Assembly: GCA_004154925.1 (NCBI GenBank)
Contig: QJNS01000108.1
Coordinates: 62,001 to 126,000 of the forward strand
Direction of reading: 5' to 3'
Length of the DNA: 64,000 nt
DNA from: Monosporascus cannonballus
Taxonomy: Eukaryota > Ascomycota > Sordariomycetes > Xylariales
Positions 48,655-60,388 of the stretch are shown piece after piece. Within the stretch, counting starts at the first letter, position 1. Every line of letters starts with the position of its first letter. The position numbers and the translations under genes are program-made. The notes beneath the pieces are model-generated. The model had not been told where the DNA came from and ran no database searches. It saw nothing but the letters and a program-made list of their open reading frames with translations.

Positions 48655-50958
48655 CTTGATGGACTGGGTTTGGTCCTTTCTGTTGCTTTTGTGTTCACCG
48701 AATTGGAGATACTAGGATGTGATGCGACCTCCTTGACTTATAGGGCAAAAGGAATGTCTTCTGGGTAGATGCTTAAATGAGTGTGGTAGCCAAGTGGCCC
48801 GAGCGAATGACTGTGTAATCTCTAGCGGTTGTTTGTTGCAGCAGGATGCTGCAGCATCTTTATAACGCGAACGGAAAGGGAACATCATAAACACATGCCT
48901 TGAGAGCGGTCTGGGACACCTTGACCTAGCCATGCTCCAGACAAAATCTCGAGCAGCGATCCCTGCGTTCAAGAATGGTCCGGGATTGTAAGGCATTCCT
49001 CAGGTGAGTTGTGAGTCCCGAAAGCATATTAAGAACTTGTAGGCTAGCGATGCTACTCATTTGTGCCTTGAGACATCAAGTGAGACTCGCCATGCCTTTG
49101 GGGACTACTGGCCTGTAATCTGCACTACACACGTTCTAGGGACACGCGAATAAGAACCGACCATTGACAATCTAGCAGTACTGCCAGGATCCTACGCGAC
49201 GCGCGGCATAGGACCTTCGGAGTTCATCTCTCGGTCATTCCAGTCCAGGACCATGGAATGAGGGGTTTACGATCGCGATTGGCTAGCACTACTTGTCAGC
49301 CCAATGCGATGATATCTTGATAGATGGGAGCATGGCAATCGACTACCTTAATGTCCATCGGCCTGCGAACGATATATAGGCTTACGGAACACCAGGACTG
49401 CGGAATATGCTATAGTACCCTAATGAATCGAGTTGGCATGTGCCCTCTTTTTTCGACATCTTCCGCACACAGTCCGAAGACGTTCGGGAGACTTCCTAAT
49501 GAGGACAATTCATCTCCAGAGTGATTCCCACTTGGGGAATGGCAACATGTCACTGTATAAATGTCGAGGTGACAGTCGTGGCTACTCTGTGAATACTTTT
49601 TGATCTAGAGAAGAAAGACCAAAACGATTAGAAATTTTCAGACGCGAAGTCTCTATTTAAGGTCGGGTTTGGTGGGGCGATTAGACCTAAGCTGGTCTCG
49701 TTTAGCGTCCACTTCCAGAGATAGGCAGATCCGAGAAGGCCTCAGCAACAGCTGCGACCAGTTGCCTCTCACTATCGGGGATTTTCTTCATGCGAACCCT
49801 CACATTTTGATACACCCGAAGGGCTGCTCTTAATCATCTAGTAACTTATTCATCTGAGAACCTCACAACACACATTTCAAAGATCTGTAACAGTCCTATT
49901 TGCTTAGGTCTCATATACTGAGAATGCTTTAGAATTCTATTGTTTAATTCCTAAGGGGTAGATAAGACAAGTTACCTGCCGCGTTCCAGATCGAGAGTGG
50001 CAAGAGATGGGCATCTACGACCTGCCGCAAAGCAACATGGCTTGCCATGGTTATTACTGTTCATTGCTGCCGTCAGATGATTGAATCTTTTGGAGATGCG
50101 ATTGGGTATGTGTCGCGTTTAAATACGCCCTGATGCTATCTGGGAGCCCTTTGGTAAGAACTCGGCTACCGTCGAATTTCTATCACGGGGCGGCCCAGGT
50201 ACACTCGAGTTATTACTTAAGCCTCCAACGGCTTTGGAAGTATCACTACGCCTGAAAGACGGCAGATGAAGAATATTCCCTAGTTAGCCAACATACAAGC
50301 GCTGTATATTCGGGTTTTTCAATCGAAAAGCAACTCGTCAAAAGAGATACAGTTCGTTCTCGGGCTCGCTGGAATCAATATACAGCAGCCGCAAGAACAG
50401 TTGGCCAGCCTGGGTGGTCCTTATTTTACGCACCTACATCAAACATCGTTAGATTTGCTAAAAAAAATTTTAAAAAATAAGAAATAAAAAAATAAAAAAT
50501 AAAAATAAAAAAAAAGCCGTTAATACTCTCACGAGACCAAACCAAGCTACAATTTAAAGGTGTTCTACAATAAACAAGAGATATAACTTAAGCTCAGACG
50601 GCTAGCAGCTTAGACGTGAGACCGCCGCTCTGCTCCGGTGAATTGCAGTCAGTGGTCGCTCTAGCATGAATTTAGGCTGCCCGAGACATGCAAGCCGGTG
50701 ATACGTGCTGAGAGTGCTCGGCCTGAATACTCCACAAAGGCACGGACGGCTTAATTATGGCAAGAGACGTCCTTGACCTTTCCAGGGGCATCTACCGGGT
50801 AATAGCTTCCATTTGATGCAGGGCATGAATCGGATCCTGGCAGACACAGAACGGCTGCTGCCAGCTGTTCGGCACTTGTACTCTCTACCCCACTTCAACA
50901 CCGCGACTTGATCCCCAGTCGTGAAGCGTCCATACCTACATTGCCACCCGCAGCCAAG
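48655..50958. other. 2.3-kb intergenic region with an A-rich tract
   Basis: Contains upstream DNA of the wall protein gene on the left and of the FAM32A-like gene on the right. An A-rich low-complexity tract lies at about 50458-50516 (runs of A with single T). Open frames at 48712-48996 and 49324-49524 show no recognisable protein character. I see nothing else. Confidence 0.6.
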
Positions 50959-51487
50959 ATGGGAGCAGACGACTACGCAGTCGCCGGCGGCGGCGCCCTC
51001 AAGCTCAAGGGCGCCAAAGTGCAGAAGTCCAAAAAGAAGAAGAAAGACAAGTCCTCCAACAACCTAGAGCGCTCGCTATCGGTTATAGAAGGGGACGACG
51101 ATCCGAAGGCGACATCATCATCATCATCCAAGGAGGCGGAGAAGAAGGAGAAGAAGAAGCGGCGGGAGGATTCCGATGACGGCGCAGGAGATACCGAGAA
51201 GTCCGACCACGACACCGTCGAGTACAAGACAGAGGCGGAGAGACGGCACGAGGAGATTCAACGGCGGAAGGTGTGTACTGACTGACCGGGCTCGATGTTC
51301 GGAGACGGATGGATATGTAGACGCAATGCTAACCCTGCTCGCGACATTGCAGTTGCTGAAGATGTTCGAGGACGGCTCCGCGAAACCGGAATTGCTGAAG
51401 ACGCATAAGGAAAGGGTGGAGGGCCTCAACACGTATCTCTCGAAGCTTAGCGAGCATCACGACATGCCGAAGATCGGTCCTGGATAA
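50959..51487 (+). CDS. FAM32A-like protein (DUF1754 family), two exons
   Basis: Small nuclear protein. Human FAM32A binds near the active site of the late (step II) spliceosome and supports exon ligation; that role is inferred here from homology. Exons 50959-51270 and 51353-51487, separated by an 82-bp intron (GTGTGT ... TTGCAG, phase 0), give 148 residues. In order: a short LKLKG motif near residue 15-20, a Lys-rich stretch (KKKKKDKSSNN), an acidic/Ser-rich linker with a Ser run, then the family core: YKTEAERRHEEIQRRK up to the splice site, LLKMFEDG, and the terminal HKERVEGLNTYLSKLSEHHD followed by MPKIGPG. The start ATGGG at 50959 is preferred over an in-frame ATG at 50908, because the conserved N-terminus of the family begins close to it and its context (GCCAAGATGG) is better. 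Confidence 0.88.
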
Positions 51488-52102
51488 TCCGCGAGGGGGC
51501 TCGAGAACAACAGTTGGAGTCTATTTGCGGCGCGGTTAATATATTACACTTCGAAATTAGGTGATTTCGCACTAGGATATACCCTCATACGGCGTCGGTT
51601 GGTTTCCAGCATCATGATGAACAACTCTTGAGTTGACGTACGGCACATTACTTGATGGAGTGTTCTAGCCCTTCAGTCCCCGTGATATTTTGGATTGCAT
51701 CCTTGCCGTCCTTTCTAATACATTTGGGACATTCGAGTGACGTTTCGTCGACTCTCCGATTTCACGGTCTGGACGTAGTATCAAACTGGAGCGGTATAGG
51801 CATGTCCCAGGCCTGTTCTCAACCTAGCCAGGAGATATTAATGCTTATATCAGTAGGTGCAAGAATACAACCTCAGAGTGCCACTCCTACGCAAGCTCTG
51901 GAATCTGTCTGGATAACCTATTAATCTATCCTAGCCACTCCCCCCCCCCCCAGGTGAAATTACCAGTCTAAGCTGCCTCTATTCTTGCGATGCATCTATC
52001 TTTTCGCTCCCCATAAGGCCGTAAATATCGTGGTCTCTAGGAGATTCAGGTTAGTTTTCAGTTCATACCGTCATAATTGCATAACTAAGAAAAGGAAAGG
52101 GC
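51488..52102. other. Intergenic region with a poly-C tract
   Basis: About 600 bp between convergent genes. A run of C at about 51938-51951 is a simple repeat. A 90-codon frame at 51652-51924 has no recognisable features. Confidence 0.6.
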
Positions 52103-54197
52103 TCACAGCGCGAAGTTGTCAACCACATCCCGCGCCTCCGCCGCGGCGTCCACCCAGACCGCGACGCTCCTCGGGCCAGCCGAGAACGTTGCAAAACCAT
52201 GCTGATCAATCACGACCCCGTTCTCCTGGCCACCGCTCGCGCCGAGGATGTCGGTCCAGCACTCGCCAGCGTGCTGAATACCGACGTACATGGTCTTCTC
52301 GGCGCGCTGGCGGGAGCTGCTCGCGTTGAGCAGGACGGCGAGCCCAGCGCCCGCGGACCGCGGCGCGTGGCCGTGGCGCGTGAAGCCGACGCACCGCGCC
52401 CCGTCGAAGTACTCTGTTTGGGCACCGTAGGCGTAGTGGCGGCGCGCGAGCACCATCCTGGCGACACCCGCGTGGTGTGGCGGCAGCTCGAACGTGCCCT
52501 CGTCCCGGCCGCCCCTCGGGCCGAAGGACCCGTACAGGTCGCCGTAGAACACGCACGGCGTGCCAGCCCCCTCGTATAGCAGGATCAGCGCGTACGCTAG
52601 CGGGACGAACCATGGCTCGACTAGTGTCTGTTGATGATTTAGGTATAGGAGGTAAAGGGAGAGATAGAGCAAGGGAAAGGGTTATATGCAATGTAAAGAT
52701 GGTGCCGTGTTGCTTACCTGTGATGTTTGTCCTTCTTGCTACGGAGAATGTCAGTGCGGTTCCGCAGATTTGTTGCGATACCACTACGAGTACTTGAACT
52801 TACTGTATCGTGATTCACCACAAATGACTTCGTGGCCGTCAGCAAACGAGATATAAGTCCGAAGGACAAGACATGTTTTCAGCTCACCACGGAGTGACCG
52901 GGCTTCAACCTGCCCAGCGAGCCGTCGAAGACGGTGCGGAGGTCAATTTCCCATTCCGGCGCGTCCGACAGGTCGCGGAAGTTGTGCACCAAGGGGATGT
53001 CGAAGAGCATCATCTGGTGGTCGAACCGCTCAATCAGCTCCGCGAGAAAGCCTGCATCCAGATGCCAGTACTCCCCGATGATGAGCCAGTCGGGACTAAC
53101 AGCCTGCCTGATGTGCGAGACGAAGTCCCACTGGAAGTCTTTCGAGATGTGCTTGGTGGCGTCGAATCGAATGCCGCCGAGCCGCAGCTGGCTACCCAGC
53201 CAGGAGATCCAGCTTAGCAGCTCTGCACGTACGTCAGGGTGCAGGTGGTCGATGTTGGCGAACATCCTGTAGCTTCTTTAGTACGGGGTCTTACACTACC
53301 GCACAACGGGCTACGTTCGAGCCGGATTGTAGAGTATCACTCACAGATAATCGTAGTTGCCGCGGTCTTCGTCAGCATCATGTGCCCATCTCTTGCCTTC
53401 CAACCTCCAGATAGCGTAGTCCTTCGTCTTCTCATCAAAATCCACACCGGAGAAATGCGACAGGTTCCACTTGAATGAGCTGTATTTGCCTCCCCGCGCT
53501 GGGTAATCGAACCCGGTCCAAGCCTCGATGTCTTCTAAGCGACCGGTGACCTCCTTCAGCCGGTCTACAGATGAGCATCAGCTTCATACACGTAGTGTAG
53601 ATAAACGATGCCTAATGCCGACCCTCAAGACATACCGTACTGCTCGACCCTAACCCCACGGACCGACTCCGTGTACTCGGCGCCCGCCTTATGGTTCACG
53701 ATGGCGTCGAAGAGGATGTCGACGCCTGCGGCGCCCGCCCTCGCGACTAGGCGCTGCAGCTCCTCCTTAGTGCCGTACTTGGTGGGCACGCCGCCTTTCT
53801 GGTCGAACTCGCCGAGGTCGTACAGGTCGTAGGCGTCGTACCCGGTGCTGCCCTCCCAGCAGGCCTTGCAGGCCGGCGGGATCCACAAGGACGTTATTCC
53901 CATCTCGGCCAGAGCCGGCACCGCCCCCTCCAAGCGCCTCTAGTGCTTGTGATCGGCCGGGCAGTACCACTCGAAGCCCTGGAATACCGTCTTGTTCGTC
54001 GGCGGCAGCGCATCCGCGTCCGCGTCCGATGAGGAGGTCGGGGAAGACCACCGCCGGGGAGAGGATGGAGAAGGAAAAGGAGAAGTAGGAGGTGCTGGTG
54101 ACGGCGCGGAGGTCGGCGGTGTGCTGCTCGCCGGAGAGGAATCAGAAGAGTAGGCGTCGGGAGGACTTCTTTCCATGTCCGACGCCGCCATCATCAT
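52103..54197 (-). pseudogene. Intracellular alpha-amylase (GH13, GH13_5-like) gene with in-frame TAG at codon 86
   Basis: Alpha-1,4-glucan hydrolase without signal peptide. Exons on minus: 54197-53636, 53564-53345, 53266-52888, 52827-52804 (24 nt), 52738-52718 (21 nt) and 52627-52103. All junctions are GT..AG and keep one frame of 576 codons plus stop. A Ser/Pro-rich N-terminus (1-65) precedes the barrel (TVFQGFEWYCPADHKH). Catalytic features are present: DAIVNH (D164-H169), nucleophile D296 in GIRFDATKH, acid E326 in IIGEYWHL, and D394 in FVVNHDT, followed by PCVFYGDLYG and a C-terminal beta domain. Codon 86 (53942-53940) is TAG exactly where relatives have Trp (HKH-W-RRLE), a single G-to-A difference. 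No intron of acceptable size removes it. Either a young pseudogene, a read-through case, or a base error. Confidence 0.85.
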
Positions 54198-54253
54198 GAT
54201 TAGGGGTATCTTCGAGTCAAGGGCCTATCGCCACGACATCTAAGTTACCTAGG

Positions 54254-55358
54254 TGTTAAAATAAACGGAGGTTATAAGTGCATTGGATTAGGATAAGTAG
54301 TAAGTATCTACAACATGGATATGGGAGGATGGCTCTCATTATATAGCCACAGAAATGGAGCGTCCCAGCGAACTTATTTCGTAATACTTTTACTCGAACT
54401 ATATTATAGTTTAAACATTCCAGCCTGGAATTAACTTATTATTAATTTCTAAACAAGTAAGTCTAACTATATTATTACTCTAGTATTTTATACTTTTTAA
54501 GTTTTAAATATTATTTTACATATAACTTATTAAACTTTTATTATATTATAGTAAATATAACTCTTAGACGTTAAATATTTTGGTACAATATAATAATTAT
54601 TTTAATCGATATGAAGTACTAATACTTTATTAAAATTTCTATTTTCGTTACATTTTCTTTACTTAGCATATTGTTAACAAAAAAGTCTAAATTCTTTAAA
54701 ACTTAACTGTAATAACTTATTTTAACAACTGTTAATATATAATTATAAATTTATATAAGCATTATAATACTCGCTAGTCTGCCATTAAATATTATGGTAC
54801 ATATATACAAATTAGCTGATTTTTGTTGGTTATTAATTACTAATTTATTAATGCGTAAAAAGAGTTTATTATATATTATTGCCGTACATGGAGTATAAGC
54901 TAGTGAAGTTGTTGAAAAAAATTCTGAAAATTTAAATTAAGTGCATAATGTGTTTACCGTATTTGGTTTTATTAAATATAAAAATATAGCACAAATATAA
55001 CGAGCGCTATAATGAAATATTAATTATTATAATTATTATAAAACATTTTTAATGGGGCATTTTATAAGTATTAAATTCGATAGCAATCTACTAATAGTTA
55101 TAAAGTATTATTATTTTCAAGTTAGATTAAATACATATAATAATATATAAAATACTAATATTTATACAACTAAAAATAAAAAGAAATTATTAAGCTTTCC
55201 GAGCTTATAACCCGGTAAAGGAAACGCGAGCTATAACTGCATTAAATTAGGGTAAGTTATAAGGATCTACTGCATGCGTATGGAAGGGCGGCTCTTATTA
55301 TATAGCTGCAGGTCTGGGACGTCTCAGCCACCCTATTTCTCAATACTAGGCGTCGAGA
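54254..55358. mobile_element. Short AT-rich insert between direct repeats of about 140 bp
   Basis: Two direct repeats, about 54254-54401 and 55216-55358, share blocks such as GTTAAA/GGTAAA...AAACG, TATAA-TGCATT, TCTCATTATATAGC/TCTTATTATATAGC and TATTTC..AATACT. Between them are about 810 bp of AT-rich, RIP-like DNA with no coding potential. The layout resembles a terminal-repeat retrotransposon in miniature or the relic of an LTR element, but no clear TG..CA ends or target duplication are visible. Alternatively a duplicated promoter segment. Confidence 0.55.
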
Positions 55359-57467
55359 GGCCTAAGACTACGCCGGCGGCAAAGCCAGTTTGTTACCTTC
55401 TCGTCCGGTATTTGTCTCCCGAGTCTCTCTCATCGGCTGACTCGCTGCGTGCCACCTAGGTAATGGAGTTAATAGGTATCTCCCTTATCCCGAGCTGAGC
55501 CTCAATCGTCTCCCGACGCATCGGATGCCATCTGCCACGCATTCCTAACCCTACGGGGACGCAACCCGTGCATGCCTCGCACAGCACATGCAGCGAGCCG
55601 GCGCATGCCATGCGGCGGCCCGGGGCTCCGGGTACCTTTTCCCGTCCCAGCCCGCTACAATTTGTTCATTTCGACCACCGGTGTCAGGGGTCAATCATCA
55701 GCAAATCCGAACCCGGGATTATGGCACAGCACGCCCCGGAAGAAAAGTGGGTACATAAAAATAAAGGGAGAGAAGAAAAATGCGTGTTGGCGCCTTATCC
55801 GAAGACGGGTGACACCTGTGCAGCGCCGCGCAGGCTCGCCATTTGCGAGCCGCGACTCGGGCGATCGAGGGATGGTGGCATCACAGTAGAGGACGGAAAC
55901 AGTATACGCCATTGAGATGGACAGGCCCTGCTCGACTTCTTATATCCCCACAGCTAGGCCAGGCCAAGGGCCGACAATTTGATTCTTCCCGTCGGGAGTA
56001 ACCGATGGAACGAGGACCCGTGTGGCGTAAAGGGAGAGGGACTCGTGAAAGCAGGATGTCCCGTCCACATCCATCCCTTGATGGATCCGTCAGCTAGGTA
56101 GCCCAGTTCTTGGCGCCAGCCGATTCTTGCTCTTCTTCCACGTTCTCCTGTTCACCCCTTTTTTAAACGGCTTGGCGAACTAGGAACCTGCGGTCACCGG
56201 GATGGACGTCCCAGCGTAGGAGGGGGTTGGTTCCTACCACCCGCTTGTTCTCACGCCTGGTCTCCATCCCACATCCACCGGCAACATCTTGAATTATAAT
56301 TTCACACGGGCCGTCCCCAGCTTGAGCGGTCTGCGCAAGTGGTCAATCAACGCTCTGGAGTATGCGAGTCCCCTAATCGTAGACCAGGGAATTTCTCCAA
56401 GATCAAGACATACCCAGTTCACTTGCCTACCCGGGCCGCTTTTTCACCCTATTCAAAATCTTGTCGTGGCTTGTACACAACGGGTTATCACGCCCATCCA
56501 TTACCACTCGGTCTCGTCCATACTCGAGGCGAGCCACCGTTCCGATCCCGGTCTGGCCCAGCAGCGCGTCCATCCGAAAGGCCCAGTTAGTGCAGCTCTA
56601 AAGCCGACATGTGACACGTCCATGTAAATAAGCAAGCAAAGTATCTCGTCCGGAAATCATGATTGTGGAACGAAGTCAAGTCACACCTTTATTACTGCCT
56701 AGGTAGGTAACTAGCGTTGCCTATGCCTGAGTAGGAATCACATGAAGTGAGAACCGAGATAGGACTTCATCGGCGACCCAACGAAGGGTACGCTACGTCT
56801 ATTAGAGACCTATCTATCTATTTATCTACGAATCTTCATAGATAGCTATGTGCCACGGGGCCCCTAGATAACCTAGCACCGTAGCAGTGATAAGGGGGTG
56901 TAAAGACAGAAGTAGTGAGGCTATTGGGTGCCCCGCTCACGTCGGTAGTCCGGAGTAGGACGAACGGAAGCGTCTGATCAGAGTACAGGTCAATACCGTC
57001 GTGGTTCTACTATTAGATCCACGTGTCATAGGTCAGAGGCCCTAACAAGCTGCAAGCGCAATAGGCTCCGTCGTGTATATCTGAAATGTGCTTATTATCT
57101 GTCTCGTTGACTGAGCCATGCTATGATGTCTAGGCAAATGTTTCACGATTTCAAGGGCTACAATTTTTTCCAAAACCGCCGCAGATCCCTTCCCCTACTT
57201 CCGGACACATCCGCTTCCGATGAAGTCTGATTATATCCCGAGACTCCTCCAGCTCTATGTCATTAATATGCTTTGTCTATGCCGTTCCCCGATGATGTAT
57301 GATGTGAGCCAAAGGAGTGCGAATACCATCACCTGCGCCCGTGTATATATGCTGATGCCGACGCCAAGGCGCTGTTGAATTCCAGAACCGTACAACGCCG
57401 TGAACCAGGGCTTCCACTGAGCAAGCCTGGATATGAGAGATAGAAAATAGTCGATCTGGTTACTTCC
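55359..57467. other. 2.1-kb gene-free region
   Basis: GC-balanced DNA with short overlapping frames (55568-55915, 56289-56627) that change strand and frame without domain text or splice logic. CTATCTATCTAT-type simple repeats lie near 56805-56830. I see no supported gene. Confidence 0.5.
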
Positions 57468-58881
57468 TTAAGCCAACAAGGCTCCCCCCATAACAGCTCC
57501 GACTAGTGCCCCCATCGCGCGTCTTTGAGATAGCGGTACAGCCAGGCCGGACTGCAGAGCACCGGTTGGCGCTTCAGTCGGTTCCTCCTCGTCAGGCAAG
57601 CCGGCAGTGATGACCTCGACAGAGGTTATTGTCGTCTGTGCGCCTCCAGGGAGTGTTGACGTGAACGTCGACGTCCTCGTGGAAGGGGTAGGGGGAGCCG
57701 TTGAGGCCTCCAATGTAGTGCCTTTATTGAGTTAGCGGTAGATTCTCCTGATGCCCTATCGTAGAAACACCAGAGTGGGTTGAAGAAGGCCCAGAGGAAC
57801 GATAGAACTTAGGAGATTAGAAAAAGAATACTCGGTTTAAAGAGAACAAGACGGAGCATCATCACATGTCTGGCAAAGGAGCAGCATCATCGTTTGGATA
57901 AACAGTCTCATGCGATGAGGTCGGGTGATGATAGGAATACAGAGGAACCGAAGAACTAAACGTAAAGGAGAGAGACACCAGAGTGGTGGCTGACGAGGAG
58001 CTTGTCGACGGGGATCATAACGTACCAGTAGTTGTACTCTGTCCAGTGGTCGGGTCGGATGCCGGTTTAGTTGTTGTAGTCTCGGTCTCAGTTCCAGTAG
58101 TAGTAGCGGGTGCATCAGTCTCTGTATCTGTCGCTGTTTCCGTAGAGGTCTGTTGAGTCGTCGTAGTGACCTCCGTGACCCCTTTCGAAGTAGGTGTCTC
58201 CGTCGTAGTGGAGGTCTCGGTGGACATAGACGTCTCCACCGCCGTAGACGTCTCCCGGGCAGTAGACGTCTCCCGGGCAGTAGACGTCTCCCTGGCAGTA
58301 GACGTCTCCCTGGCAGTAGACGTCTCGGCAGTTGTTGTCTCATCCGGGGTAGGCGTCTCATCAGGAGTGGGCGTCCTAGTTGATGTCTCAGTTGTCGTAG
58401 TAGCATCGGTGGTTGGAGCGGAGTCAGTCGTAGAAGGTTCCCGGGTCACTGTAGTTGCTGTCGTGGTAGCGTCGCCCGGATTCGTAGTGGTGGTGGTGAC
58501 GGAGTCAGCCTCCGTAGTGACTGAGGTCTCGGCAGTCGTGGTTTCGTTTCCATTTTGGCGTCGTGCCAACTGCACTATCGAGCTCGCCAGCTCCGGGTCA
58601 GCGGAGTGAACCGCCTCCAGTGCTGACTTCTCGGAGTCGAAAACGCCATGCTGGTAGATCTTAGGAAAGTAGGCATGAAGAAACCTATGGAGGGCTTCCG
58701 GCGAGGCGGAACCTAGCAGACCAGAGAAACTCGAGTGATCTTGCTCGACCTGAGGCTCATCACACTCGTTTGCTCCAACATCGCGGCACGACTGTCCATC
58801 GGAGGAGGCAGCACTAGCCAGGCCCAAAGTTAGGAGCAGGCAGACGACGAGGGTCAGCAGGATATTCCGAGCTGAGGGCAT
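57468..58881 (-). CDS. Secreted Ser/Thr-rich, mucin-like surface protein with 18-bp tandem repeats
   Basis: Proposed exons 58881-58026 and 57721-57468 with a 304-bp intron (GTACGT ... AAAG, phase 1), giving 369 residues. Starting at 58881 gives a clear signal peptide (MPSARNILLTLVVCLLLTLG). The frame is open up to an ATG at 59088, so a longer N-terminus and a type II topology are possible. A small domain of about 100 residues with two Cys (CRDVGANEC) and HRFLHAYFPKIYQHGVF precedes a long Thr/Ser/Glu stalk with (STARET)n and PTPDET repeats, expected to be O-glycosylated. The last exon ends TSTFTSTLPGGAQTTITSVE ... RRAMGALVGAVMGGALLA, a weak GPI-type or membrane tail. The intron is long for this genome, and its first 150 bp read on in frame as Ser-rich text after a TGA at 58017-58015, so the gene model is less certain there. 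Confidence 0.65.
58225..58330. repeat. 18-bp coding tandem repeat
   Basis: About five copies of an 18-bp unit (GTAGACGTCTCCCGGGCA and one-base variants) encode STARET on the minus strand within the mucin-like protein. Two further 18-bp units encoding PTPDET lie just beyond, near 58335-58375. Copy number is likely to vary between strains. Confidence 0.85.
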
Positions 58882-59971
58882 GTTCTTTGCGAGGTGTCGT
58901 CGACGTTGGCGGGCTTGGATAGTGCTTGTATTGTCGCCGATGCTTGTCCCCTTCTCTACACCGTCTGAATAAGCGGACGGGTTGTCGTTATAATATTGTG
59001 CCATTTTGGAGGGGATTTCCAAGAGAGGCAAGAAGTGCTGAATCGTTGATAGCAGGCCGGAGCAAACTGACCCAACAGCGTCAGACACTACTACAAAGAG
59101 GCTTGGAAGATGGCTAAAAGCGGCGCCAGTTGGAAGACGGAGAAGAGAGATCCACAGGCTTATTGCATCATGGTCCGTTGATAGCAGCCGTTGTACAGAA
59201 GCTGGATGCAGCCGCCGAGATAGTGAGGGGGGCTAATGCAACACAAAATCCCCGGTCACTTCTGGTCTTGTATTACTTATTAGTCGTGTTCAATAGGTGG
59301 TGAGGGCAGCGGATTTTTCAGTTCAGGAGAGAGATATTTAAAATGTATCTCCCAGACACCTGGGCAGCCTTGTGGTACGTGTTCGCTGGAGATATACGGT
59401 ACCCAGTAATGTAGAATAAAAACACCAGATAGAGGCGTGAGTGAGCGTGAGGGTGGCTGGCTGTTTGAGCTGATTGGGCTAAGGCTCTAGAAGAAGACGG
59501 TGAAACACGCCATGCACTGCCTGTTAGGAGTGGCGAATAGTCAATGGGAACGGTCGATATAAATATCCCAAAAAGCGTCGTGAATAAGCGTTAGCGGAGT
59601 CTAAGCTGATTCGATCGATCACGGACCGCTATTATTATATGTACTGTGCGGTGGGAAACCGACGAAAGGAAGACCCGAGCTTGAAGCCGCAGGCCAGGTA
59701 TACTTAGTAGGTAGGGTACGCTTTTACCTCCTGAAACACTTGCTAGCAGGAAGTACATTAAGCCGAAGCTGGCCAACCATTGGCTGCAGCCTCCCTCTTT
59801 TTACACTGTACCTCATACGGTACGTGACCCCATTTCTCAACGGTCCTTCAATGTTGCTGTTTCTTCCTGGCACCCACCACAGCGGCTCTAGGATCCGCTA
59901 GGCTTAGGCATTTCCAAAAGAACAGGGCGTTGAACAAGGATAAGCTGCCATCATCCACGCCTCGCAAGTAG

Positions 59972-60388
59972 CTACATTTTGCTTACCCCCTTGCCGTTAA
60001 TGGCCTGACCGTTCACAGCGGATATATATACCCCGGATGTTCTTTTCATTATGACGAATTGATTACTACCGATCGAGAATCGCGTTGATGAAACGGTCTG
60101 CCACGATCCGTCATCATCGTATATGTTTATCATTATCAAAGCAGCGAACTCAGTGACCAAATTGCTGGAGATCAACAATCTGCCGTTACCCGGAATCTGG
60201 TTGGTCTCCGGCGGAGACGTCTTTTTACTACTTCGGGATGGTCCCGTAGGCTGAGGAACCCCTAGGTGACGTAGCTCATGCTGGAATAAATACGAGTTTC
60301 GCCTTTCGTAAGCTCCGTTCTCGTTCCTTTGCAGAGTCCAGATTTCAGGCCGTGCCTTGACTCCTTTCTCAAGCATACGAGCCCGCAT
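59972..60388 (-). CDS. Possible hypothetical protein, 138 codons
   Basis: An open frame with a fairly protein-like C-terminal half (LISSNLVTEFAALIMINIYD, then SSTRFSIGSNQFVIMK and SGVYISAVNGQA). I recognise no family. No good splice partner is visible upstream, and the N-terminal part looks less convincing. It may be a small gene, the last exon of a longer one, or chance. Confidence 0.25.
   Translation of the reverse strand: MRARMLEKGVKARPEIWTLQRNENGAYERRNSYLFQHELRHLGVPQPTGPSRSSKKTSPPETNQIPGNGRLLISSNLVTEFAALIMINIYDDDGSWQTVSSTRFSIGSNQFVIMKRTSGVYISAVNGQAINGKGVSKM

Noticed and set aside
48712..48996. 94-codon minus-strand frame
   Set aside because: No family resemblance, unusual composition and no splice partner; treated as upstream DNA of the wall protein gene.
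50973..51227. 84-codon minus-strand frame with Ser/Phe runs
   Set aside because: Antisense of the Lys-rich and Ser-run part of the FAM32A-like gene.
52199..53272. Plus-strand frames of up to 126 codons over the amylase
   Set aside because: Opposite strand of GC-rich amylase exons.
43514..54197. A sphingolipid-toxin (fumonisin-like) biosynthetic cluster
   Set aside because: Ceramide synthase genes alone do not make a cluster; no polyketide synthase, aminotransferase, P450 or transporter gene is visible.
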